NCBI GenBank assembly: GCA_051650265.1
Contig: JBOFIR010000018.1
Coordinates: 1-5,927, forward strand
Reading direction: 5' to 3'
Length of the DNA: 5,927 nucleotides
Source: JBOFEH01 sp051650265
GTDB lineage: Bacteria; Bacillota; Clostridia; Lachnospirales; Cellulosilyticaceae
Under the pieces are notes generated by a model that did no database searches, was not told the origin of the DNA, and saw nothing but the letters and a program-made list of their open reading frames with translations. Positions 1 through 5,518 of this stretch are shown one piece after another. Position 1 is the stretch's first letter. Each line of letters begins with the position of its first letter. Position numbers and translations under genes: made by a program.

Positions 1-776
1 CCGTAGTAGTCACCACCTGCATAGTCACAAGCATCTAAGATTTTTTCTGTATCTCCAGGTGCCCAGCCCACACCAACTGCTGCAAAGTTATGCTCGATTG
101 ATACATGTAATTTCTTCGCTTTGATCACTTGTGAATTGAATGACACATATTCTTCTAACCATTCTTGACGGCGCTTTAAGAAGTCTACCCAAATCTCATT
201 GTCAAGGCCTGCTCCTCTAGGAATATCATGGCCTGTTTCTTTGATGAAGCGTTCTCTACATGATGCACAATAACATACGTCTGGCCAGAATGGCATATCT
301 AAGAACATCCCATCAAAATCATAAAGATCTAAGAGTTCTTCTAAGATCTCTTTGCCATAGGCTCTGTACTCCATATTATTTGGACAAACATGACCGTATC
401 TTCCACCATGCTCTCTTGAAGTCACGCCATTGCCACTTACAAGACGCCATGTTGGATGCTCATCATAAGCATAATTGTCATAAACCTGTGAGAAGTATAC
501 TGTCACACTAATATCCGCTGCGCGGCATGCCTTGATCATCTCTCCCACATAATCAAGATTTCTTCTCTTAAGTCCTGCATGCATCTTACCATACTGACTT
601 GGCCAGTAGTGTAAACCTACATGCGACTTTGCTTTTACAACCACGTTATTAACATGTGCCCCACTTAAAGTGTCTACAAATGATGCCACATCCAGTTTAG
701 ATAAGTATTCTTCTTCATTACTGTCATTGAGATGCATATCCATAAATACACGTCTATAGTCTTTTTTGTACCACAT
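1..776 (-). CDS. GHL6-type putative glycoside hydrolase (alpha-L-fucosidase-like), 3' end cut by window edge
   Basis: This frame is open from the ATG at 776-774 to the left edge, giving 258 codons of the N-terminal part. A GAGAGGG ribosome binding site lies upstream. The start reads MWYKKDYRRVFMDMHLND, which fits the N-terminal strand of the 'hypothetical glycosyl hydrolase 6' (GHL6) TIM-barrel domain found in proteins annotated as alpha-L-fucosidase (GH151-like) or as having a beta-galactosidase trimerisation domain. Further marks are CPNN at 131-134, the strand DFDGMFLD at 153-160 ending in an acidic residue, and a CYCASCRERF segment at 168-177. Cys131, 168, 170 and 173 could form a structural metal site (inference). 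There is no signal peptide, so it should act in the cytoplasm on imported oligosaccharides. Family members are usually about 650-750 residues, so more than half is missing. The family call is fairly firm; the substrate is not shown by the sequence. Confidence 0.8.
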   Translation of the reverse strand, partial: MWYKKDYRRVFMDMHLNDSNEEEYLSKLDVASFVDTLSGAHVNNVVVKAKSHVGLHYWPSQYGKMHAGLKRRNLDYVGEMIKACRAADISVTVYFSQVYDNYAYDEHPTWRLVSGNGVTSREHGGRYGHVCPNNMEYRAYGKEILEELLDLYDFDGMFLDMPFWPDVCYCASCRERFIKETGHDIPRGAGLDNEIWVDFLKRRQEWLEEYVSFNSQVIKAKKLHVSIEHNFAAVGVGWAPGDTEKILDACDYAGGDYY

Positions 777-834
777 AATATTCCCTCTCAATTGCTCTAT
801 TTTTTGTTTAAGCAAATATTTTTACTTAATTCTA

Positions 835-862
835 ATTATAAAAGGAAGTAGTGAAAAAACAA
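835..862 (-). promoter_or_regulatory. Putative promoter of the glycoside hydrolase gene
   Basis: On the minus strand a perfect -10 box TATAAT (835-840) follows a weak -35 box TTGTTT (857-862) with a 16-base spacer. Transcription would start near 828 and give a leader of about 50 bases before the ATG at 776. The site lies downstream of the ferredoxin terminator, so the hydrolase has an independent start. I saw no obvious catabolite-repression (cre) site nearby. Confidence 0.5.
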
Positions 863-926
863 CTAAAAAACATACGAAATACTTGCTATTTTTTACTGAT
901 TTTTTTCTACATTTTTACTAATAGAT

Positions 927-966
927 AAAAAAATGAGGTATACCCTTCTCTCAAAGGTATACCTCA
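927..966 (-). terminator. Intrinsic terminator of the ferredoxin gene
   Basis: A perfect 11-bp inverted repeat, TGAGGTATACC (934-944) and its complement (956-966), encloses an 11-base loop. On the minus strand it is followed directly by seven T residues (933-927). It begins 15 bases after the ferredoxin stop codon. There is no T tract on the plus side, so it acts in the minus direction. Confidence 0.9.
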
Positions 967-981
967 CGATATAATTTCGAT

Positions 982-1170
982 CTATTCTACTATAATGGCA
1001 TCTACTGGACAAGCATTCATTGCTTCTGTCGCAGAGTCTTGTAAGTTTTCTTCAACTTGGTCTACAATCGCCTCTGATAAGCCATTGTCGTTCATATCAA
1101 ACACTTCTGGACATACACCTACGCATAGGCCACATCCAATACAAATATCTTGATCTACTACTGCTTTCAT
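982..1170 (-). CDS. Single-cluster [4Fe-4S] ferredoxin
   Basis: This 62-residue acidic protein is a small cytosolic electron carrier. The motif CIGCGLCVGVCP gives Cys10, Cys13 and Cys16, and the late CP pair gives Cys54; together these four would hold one low-potential [4Fe-4S] cluster. The length and the pattern, with one complete CX2CX2C set and a distant CP, match the Thermotoga / Desulfovibrio gigas / Moorella type rather than the 2x[4Fe-4S] clostridial type. Cys20 is also present, but its usual disulfide partner around position 47 is Ala here. The start is supported by AGGAGG (1179-1184) eight bases upstream of the ATG. It is a single-gene unit with its own promoter and terminator. The redox partner cannot be told from the window. 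Confidence 0.95.
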   Translation of the reverse strand: MKAVVDQDICIGCGLCVGVCPEVFDMNDNGLSEAIVDQVEENLQDSATEAMNACPVDAIIVE

Positions 1171-1227
1171 GTATGTATCCTCCTTATGTATATGCTAGTT
1201 TTGCGAAACACCACTTTCGACACCCTT

Positions 1228-1256
1228 ATCTTACACCTTTTTACTTTATTTGTCTA
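1228..1256 (-). promoter_or_regulatory. Putative ferredoxin promoter
   Basis: On the minus strand -35 TAGACA (1251-1256, one mismatch to TTGACA) and -10 TAAGAT (1228-1233) are separated by exactly 17 bases. The predicted start lies near 1221, which leaves about 50 bases of leader before the ATG at 1170. Confidence 0.6.
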
Positions 1257-1274
1257 TTGATAATCTCATCTTTT

Positions 1275-1289
1275 TAATAATAATTATTA
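1275..1289. promoter_or_regulatory. Possible Fur/PerR-family operator (7-1-7 palindrome)
   Basis: TAATAATAATTATTA is a 7-1-7 inverted repeat inside a perfect 16-bp palindrome (1276-1291). It differs from the Bacillus-type Fur box TGATAATNATTATCA only at positions 2 and 14, and it is about equally close to the PerR box. It lies 18 bases upstream of the ferredoxin -35 box. The sequence is made only of A and T in an AT-rich region, so a chance match is a real possibility. Confidence 0.3.
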
Positions 1290-1290
1290 T

Positions 1291-1401
1291 TTATTTTTTA
1301 ACAAATGCCATGCTTTTTACACGCTCTGCACTCACAATCGCATCTATGACACTCTTTGCTTCTGATGTAGGCCAGACAACAGCAAATGAAAATCCTTTTT
1401 T
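1291..1401 (-). pseudogene. Possible 3' remnant of a decayed gene
   Basis: A minus-strand frame stays open for 36 codons and ends in TAA at 1291-1293, with a stop codon (1402-1404) just before it and no usable start codon near its beginning. It reads GFSFAVVWPTSEAKSVID and then a helix-like stretch ending in VKSMAFVKK. First codon positions are rich in G and third positions in A/T, as in real low-GC genes, and the composition looks like the closing strand-helix-strand of a small folded domain. I do not recognise the family; an ACT-like C-terminus is only a guess. The absence of a start and of open sequence further upstream suggests a relic, or a chance frame. Confidence 0.3.
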
Positions 1402-1482
1402 CTATCAATCTAAACTATATTGTAAGTTTGTCCGATACTCTTTTGGGTGACCTATGCACCCCTTACTCAAATTAAAACATTA

Positions 1483-1488
1483 AAGGAG
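1483..1488 (+). promoter_or_regulatory. Ribosome binding site that fixes the GDSL hydrolase start
   Basis: AAGGAG lies nine bases before the ATG at 1498. The in-frame GTG at 1447 has no such site and would put 17 extra residues ahead of an excellent signal peptide, so the ATG is chosen. Confidence 0.9.
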
Positions 1489-1497
1489 ATTGACAAC

Positions 1498-2442
1498 ATG
1501 AAAAAATGGTTTAACACTGTACTTTCATCACTTGCAGTATGCGCCCTTACACTAGGCCTTGCTGTAACACCAGTTCAAGCCGCACCAACACAAGATATCT
1601 CAAAGATTGTTGCTTTTGGCGATAGCTATTCAGACAACGGGTCTGCTTATGCTGTATCTACAGCAGCCATTGCAGCAGGCAACAAAGATGCTTATATCAA
1701 ACCAGGTGCCGTTTATTGGGAGAACCGCTACTCAAATGGTAAGACTGGGGTAGAAGTACTTGCAGAAATGGCTGACAAGCCACTCAAAAACTACGCAACA
1801 GGTGGTGCAACTTCAGGCTACGAGAACTACTCTGCTTGGATGGATAGCTTAGGCGCTACTGGTTTCTTAGGTCAAATTGACAAATACGCAAAAGATTTAA
1901 ATACACAAGCAGCTGCGCCAAACACACTTCACTTTATCTTTGTATCAGCAAATGATTACTTTAGATTCTTAGATTTTGCAATGGAAGGCAAAGTAGAAGA
2001 TGTGGCAGATCAAGCTGTACAAAACATCAAGACAGGTATTGAAAAACTTGCTAACCTTGGTGCAAAGAAATTCTTCGTGGTAGGAAGCAGTGATCTCACA
2101 CTTGTTCCTTATGAAATCGATGAAAACCGCACACGTGAAGCTTCAATTTTTACAAACCGTGTCAACGCAGCCCTTCCTTGGATGATTAGCCAAGTTCAAG
2201 AAGAACTTGAACTTGATATTACTTACTTCGATGTGACACAAATTAGTGATCAAATCGTAGCAAATCCAGACAAATTTGGAATCACCAACAAAACAGCTGC
2301 GGCTCAACCAACATGGCCTGAAATCAAGCCTGCTGTATCAAATGCAGATCAATACTATTTCTGGGATGAATGGCACTTCACACGCATCATCCATAGAACA
2401 TTTGGCGAAGCATTCTACGAAGCTTACAAAACAATCCAATAG
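1498..2442 (+). CDS. Secreted SGNH/GDSL-family esterase or phospholipase-like hydrolase
   Basis: This protein of 314 residues has a classical signal peptide: the basic MKKWFNT start, a hydrophobic core at about 8-24, and likely cleavage after Ala28 (VQA|AP). The mature part shows the GDSL blocks in order: block I FGDSYSDNG at 40-48 with nucleophile Ser43, a Gly-rich GGATSGY at 102-108 (oxyanion-hole Gly), block III SANDY at 150-154 with Asn152, and the C-terminal FWDEWHFTR at 288-296 with Asp290 and His293 completing the triad. The layout and length fit the phospholipase/lecithinase/hemolysin branch (COG3240) of SGNH hydrolases. No anchor or binding module follows, so it should be released. 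It would cleave ester bonds of lipids or acylated polysaccharides; the substrate cannot be read from the sequence. It is transcribed alone and ends in a strong terminator, convergent with the chemoreceptor gene. Confidence 0.92.
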   Translation: MKKWFNTVLSSLAVCALTLGLAVTPVQAAPTQDISKIVAFGDSYSDNGSAYAVSTAAIAAGNKDAYIKPGAVYWENRYSNGKTGVEVLAEMADKPLKNYATGGATSGYENYSAWMDSLGATGFLGQIDKYAKDLNTQAAAPNTLHFIFVSANDYFRFLDFAMEGKVEDVADQAVQNIKTGIEKLANLGAKKFFVVGSSDLTLVPYEIDENRTREASIFTNRVNAALPWMISQVQEELELDITYFDVTQISDQIVANPDKFGITNKTAAAQPTWPEIKPAVSNADQYYFWDEWHFTRIIHRTFGEAFYEAYKTIQ

Positions 2443-2451
2443 TTTATAAAG

Positions 2452-2491
2452 AAAGAGGTTCAAATCACATAGGATTTGAACCTCTTTTTTT
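2452..2491 (+). terminator. Terminator between convergent genes, probably bidirectional
   Basis: A perfect 15-bp inverted repeat (2452-2466 and 2473-2487; core GAGGTTCAAATC) has a 6-base loop and runs into seven T residues (2485-2491) on the plus strand. It starts ten bases after the hydrolase stop codon. On the minus strand it follows the chemoreceptor stop (2499) and ends in TTTCTTTAT, so it probably also stops that transcript, less efficiently. Confidence 0.9.
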
Positions 2492-2498
2492 ATGTATA

Positions 2499-4586
2499 TT
2501 AAAATTTAAATTGTAAAACCAACTCTTCTAAGGCTTCCACACCTTCTTTATTAACGGTTGACTGCTCCCTTATCTGAGTTACCTGCGTCACAATATTGGC
2601 GCTACGCTCAGCTATATCTGTAATACCTCCGGTATTCTCCTGACAAACTGTACTCACCTCTGCAACAGCCTTATTGATTGTATCCATATAACTTCTTAGA
2701 TTTCTGCTGTCTCTTTCGAAATCACCTAGAATCTCATTAATCTTAGTCGTATCTCCTTTATAATCAGTCATGATTCCTAAAGTGACATCACGCATTTCAT
2801 TGATCTGCTTTTCTACCATGTGTACCATCTCTTCAATGTTGCCTCTTACATCTTGATTGATGAGGATGACGTCATTGACAACTGTTTGGATTTCTTCAAC
2901 TGCACCTTGAGACTGATTCGCAAGCTTACGGATCTCCTCCGCTACAACGGCGAATCCTTTGCCCTGCTCACCTACTCGCGCCGCCTCAATGGCAGCATTG
3001 AGTGCCAGCAAATTGGTTTGCTCAGTGATTGCTTTAATTACCTGTGTAAAGGATGATACTTGATTGATTACCAATGATTTCTCCAATGCTTCTTCATTCT
3101 TGATTCTCATTTGTTCATATTGAGTCATTTGCTGTGCAATCGTATCTTTGACACCTTCTTCTAGCTGCGTCACACCTTCTAACACCTGATTGCATAATGC
3201 ATTACCCTCTTCAATATTATCCGCAATGGTATCTACACTAGCATAGATCTCCTCTGTCGTTTGAGAAATCTCTTCTGTAGTTGCAAGCATCTCTTCCATA
3301 CTAGCTGCAAGTTCTTGTGTCACTGCTGAAGTATTCATCGCCTCATCTAGTACAACCTCTGTCGCCTGAGCCATTTGGCTACTACGCTCTGCTACCTTCC
3401 CAGAAGTCGTTTGAATATGCTGTATGATCTCTACAAGCTTGTTTCTCATATTCAAGATAGCTCTTGCCATCACACCAATTTCACTCCTCCCCTTAAAGGT
3501 CTTCGCATTGGTATGGTCTATATTAAAGTTAAGCTGTGCGATATTATTGATAACCTTACCTATTCGTTTAATAGGAATTGTAACTGAACTTGCCACAATA
3601 ACAAAAAGGATCACAAAGATAATCGTTCCACCTAATATCATCGTCATATTGATACGTTCTATAGACTTGATTGGAGTCATAATCTCGTCTACATTTGATA
3701 CGGCAAGCAACATAAATGGCATGTCTTTAAGTACATTATATTCTCCTTGTTGTAAAACATTAGGATCTCTCTGGGACTTATAGCTGATATTGCCTCTTGC
3801 CTCCTCTAGTTTTCCTTCTTTAAACTTACTGATAAATTCTTGAACCTCTTGAGAGCCATGAACGTTCCCAACCATGCTCTGATCTGGATGTAACATCATC
3901 ACACCATTCTCATCTAACAAAATAGGATAAGACTGTTGGAACCCAAGCATATGTTTATTTTCATAGACTTCAAAAAATGCTGCTATATCCACCGCACTTG
4001 CTACAACACCTTCTACATTACCCGACACACCTATTACAGGGCTTGTTATAACAATAATATTTTTATTCGTATCTATAGATACAATTACCTCACTAATCTG
4101 TGTCTCTTTCGTTGCCAATGTTTGTTTAAAATACTCTCTATGCGAACGATCTGTACCTAGATTTTTGGAGTCTTTATTTGCTAGTGAGGAGGCCTCAACA
4201 CGCCCACTCTTACCTATTACAAAATACTCTTCTATACCCGTTGACTCCGACATAAAAATTTCTAATTGCCTATTAACATTCTGAACCTCTAATGCTTTTA
4301 TTTGCTCATCATTACTTCCCACAAGTGCCATTACATGCTCATCTTTTGCAATGATATTTAGAAATTCCTTTTGTCTTCCTATCAATTCTTCAATCCCTTG
4401 GCTATATAACAAAACATTATCATCTATTGCACGTTCAATAAGATCTGTTACCATCGACGAACTCGAACGAATATTTACATTCATTACAACGAGCATAATT
4501 GCTATAAATAATATACTTCCGCAACCAATCAGTCGTACTGCCAAGCTATCTAAACTACCTAATATTTTTTTAGTTAATTTTTTCAT
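2499..4586 (-). CDS. Methyl-accepting chemotaxis protein with dCACHE sensor, HAMP and signalling domain
   Basis: This is a transmembrane chemoreceptor of 695 residues. TM1 spans about 17-37. An extracellular sensor of about 260 residues follows, with the double-CACHE hallmarks DRSHREYFKQ (146-155), a repeated-strand stretch to VITSPVIG (178-186), GVVASAVD (193-200), and a membrane-proximal half containing LLDENGVMMLHPD (223-235). TM2 spans about 313-336, HAMP about 337-391, then a long coiled coil. The hairpin tip EQTNLLALNAAIEAARVGEQ (522-541), followed by GKGFAVVAEEIRKLA (542-556), is the highly conserved CheA/CheW contact. Glu-rich helices around 413-447 are likely methylation regions. There is no C-terminal CheR-tethering pentapeptide. 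An AAAAGGAGA ribosome binding site (4591-4599) precedes the ATG. The kinase gene ends 22 bases upstream on the same strand with no terminator between, suggesting co-transcription. The ligand is unknown. Confidence 0.95.
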   Translation of the reverse strand: MKKLTKKILGSLDSLAVRLIGCGSILFIAIMLVVMNVNIRSSSSMVTDLIERAIDDNVLLYSQGIEELIGRQKEFLNIIAKDEHVMALVGSNDEQIKALEVQNVNRQLEIFMSESTGIEEYFVIGKSGRVEASSLANKDSKNLGTDRSHREYFKQTLATKETQISEVIVSIDTNKNIIVITSPVIGVSGNVEGVVASAVDIAAFFEVYENKHMLGFQQSYPILLDENGVMMLHPDQSMVGNVHGSQEVQEFISKFKEGKLEEARGNISYKSQRDPNVLQQGEYNVLKDMPFMLLAVSNVDEIMTPIKSIERINMTMILGGTIIFVILFVIVASSVTIPIKRIGKVINNIAQLNFNIDHTNAKTFKGRSEIGVMARAILNMRNKLVEIIQHIQTTSGKVAERSSQMAQATEVVLDEAMNTSAVTQELAASMEEMLATTEEISQTTEEIYASVDTIADNIEEGNALCNQVLEGVTQLEEGVKDTIAQQMTQYEQMRIKNEEALEKSLVINQVSSFTQVIKAITEQTNLLALNAAIEAARVGEQGKGFAVVAEEIRKLANQSQGAVEEIQTVVNDVILINQDVRGNIEEMVHMVEKQINEMRDVTLGIMTDYKGDTTKINEILGDFERDSRNLRSYMDTINKAVAEVSTVCQENTGGITDIAERSANIVTQVTQIREQSTVNKEGVEALEELVLQFKF

Positions 4587-4608
4587 ATTGTCTCCTTTTA
4601 TCTTCTTT

Positions 4609-5376
4609 CTAACTCACCTGTATCATTTTTTCTTGCAGAGGAATAGTCACTTTCACATGAAAAACTTGATTTCTATCATCAATCTGTAATACCCCACCAT
4701 ACCCTGCAACAATCTCTGATATACTCTCTATCCCAACACCATGCTGCCCTTTAGTTGCTTTCGTTGTATGGTATTTTCCCTTTATTTTAGTGAGTGTGTG
4801 TTCATAGTAATTTCTAATATTAATGCATAATGTATTATTTTTAATATAGACTCTCAAGGTAATACACCTTTCATAAATTATCTTTTCAACAGCCTCCATA
4901 GCATTTTCAAGCAAATTACCAAGTAGTACACATAAGTCAAGATCCGTGATCCCTACAGTAGTAGAGACTTGCCCCAATACTTCTAACTTAATTCCTTTTT
5001 CCTTGCATGCCTCCCTGTAAAAACAAATCAATGCATCGATCACATAGTTTTCAAAATCAACTTCATGCTGATTAGTTTCTGCATAAATTCCTAGTTGCTC
5101 AACATAAGCTTCGACTGCATCATATGCTTTATTTTTTAATAACCGCTCTAACACAATCTGGTGACTTTTAAAGTCATGTTTGAATTTGCGAATTTCATCC
5201 GTTTGTTTTTTATAAGTATCATAGTGATAAAGCTGATATTCTAATTGTCTTTCAAAGAACATGCGCTGTTTCTGTATTTTTTTATACTGCAAACGCTTCA
5301 TATTTTGAAGCTTTATATGTATAAATAAGAAACTTCCAAAAAGAATTACCCCTAATATTACAATGTTTATTGCCAT
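4609..5376 (-). CDS. AgrC-like GHKL sensor histidine kinase with a single membrane anchor
   Basis: Counted from the ATG at 5376, the protein has 255 residues. One hydrophobic segment (about 3-20) is followed by a basic stretch and a predicted coiled coil (about 25-62), placing the catalytic part in the cytoplasm. The H box RKFKHDFKSH (63-72) carries the likely phosphoacceptor His67 in the SpoB_a/AgrC style. The ATP-binding domain shows the N box GNLLENAMEAVEK (153-165) and the G box HGVGIES (212-218), then YGG (226-228), as in HATPase_c_5. AgrC relatives usually have five to seven membrane helices; here the sensor part is missing, so input must come through another protein or the coiled coil. 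The gene is upstream of, and probably co-transcribed with, the chemoreceptor, and divergent from a response regulator, its likely target. A TTG start at 5394 (six residues longer, with AGGGGG at 5403-5408) is a possible alternative. Confidence 0.9.
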   Translation of the reverse strand: MAINIVILGVILFGSFLFIHIKLQNMKRLQYKKIQKQRMFFERQLEYQLYHYDTYKKQTDEIRKFKHDFKSHQIVLERLLKNKAYDAVEAYVEQLGIYAETNQHEVDFENYVIDALICFYREACKEKGIKLEVLGQVSTTVGITDLDLCVLLGNLLENAMEAVEKIIYERCITLRVYIKNNTLCINIRNYYEHTLTKIKGKYHTTKATKGQHGVGIESISEIVAGYGGVLQIDDRNQVFHVKVTIPLQEKMIQVS

Positions 5377-5385
5377 GATACATTG

Positions 5386-5391
5386 CCCCTT
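5386..5391 (-). promoter_or_regulatory. Ribosome binding site for the kinase ATG
   Basis: AAGGGG (minus strand) sits nine bases before the ATG at 5376. A second purine tract, AGGGGG at 5403-5408, is eight bases before an in-frame TTG at 5394. The ATG is preferred because it is the better start codon and leads straight into the membrane segment, but both starts have a fitting site. Confidence 0.55.
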
Positions 5392-5412
5392 CAAAATACC
5401 ATCCCCCTAACA

Positions 5413-5441
5413 ATACTATAAATTTTTTATATAGGATTGAA
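5413..5441 (-). promoter_or_regulatory. Weak candidate promoter for the kinase-chemoreceptor operon
   Basis: On the minus strand TTCAAT (5436-5441) and TAGTAT (5413-5418) are spaced by 17 bases. They match the consensus at 3/6 and 4/6 positions. The -35 position overlaps the -35 box of the divergent regulator promoter. In such AT-rich DNA this is only suggestive. Confidence 0.3.
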
Positions 5442-5465
5442 CTCATCCATAAAATAAGTTAATAT
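5437..5465 (+). promoter_or_regulatory. Putative promoter of the response regulator gene
   Basis: -35 TTGAAC (5437-5442) and -10 TAATAT (5460-5465) are separated by 17 bases, each matching 4/6 consensus positions. Transcription would start near 5472, about 47 bases before the ATG at 5519. An inverted repeat TAAAATAA/TTATTTTA (5450-5457 and 5465-5472) overlaps the -10 box and could be an operator. Confidence 0.45.
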
Positions 5466-5518
5466 TATTTTAAATTACTAATTTTGCTATCATTAGCACA
5501 AAATGTAAAGAGGTTTCT

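Larger units (their letters stand above)
1171..1497. other. 327-base gap without an intact gene, between ferredoxin and GDSL hydrolase
   Basis: This stretch holds the ferredoxin ribosome binding site and promoter (minus strand), an AT palindrome at 1276-1291, a minus-strand open frame that looks like a gene remnant (1291-1401), a short GGGTG/CACCC inverted repeat at 1445-1461, and the hydrolase ribosome binding site. I found no convincing -35/-10 pair for the plus-strand hydrolase gene; TATATT at 1416-1421 is a possible -10 box but lacks a fitting -35 box. I recognised no known riboswitch fold. Confidence 0.6.

Noticed and set aside
260..511. Plus-strand open frame of 83 codons
   Set aside because: It is antisense to the well-supported GHL6 hydrolase gene and has a His/Cys/Leu-rich composition with no family resemblance.
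1250..1450. Plus-strand open frame of 66 codons with a hydrophobic N-terminus
   Set aside because: It starts with TTG without a ribosome binding site. The hydrophobic run comes from the ATT-rich palindrome, and it overlaps the ferredoxin promoter and the better-looking minus-strand remnant.
1445..1461. GGGTG/CACCC inverted repeat before the GDSL hydrolase as a terminator or riboswitch
   Set aside because: The stem has only five pairs, there is no T tract on either strand, and no known aptamer motif is visible.
1447..1497. Extension of the GDSL hydrolase to a GTG start, adding 17 residues
   Set aside because: No ribosome binding site precedes the GTG. AAGGAG precedes the ATG at 1498, which begins a textbook signal peptide.
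3424..3783. Plus-strand open frame of 119 codons within the chemoreceptor region
   Set aside because: It is antisense to the conserved HAMP and sensor coding sequence. Its apparent hydrophobicity is the complement of that gene.
5395..5518. Possible short peptide gene (autoinducer precursor) between kinase and regulator
   Set aside because: The ATG-started frames I checked in the spacer end after seven or fewer codons, so none could encode an AgrD-like precursor.
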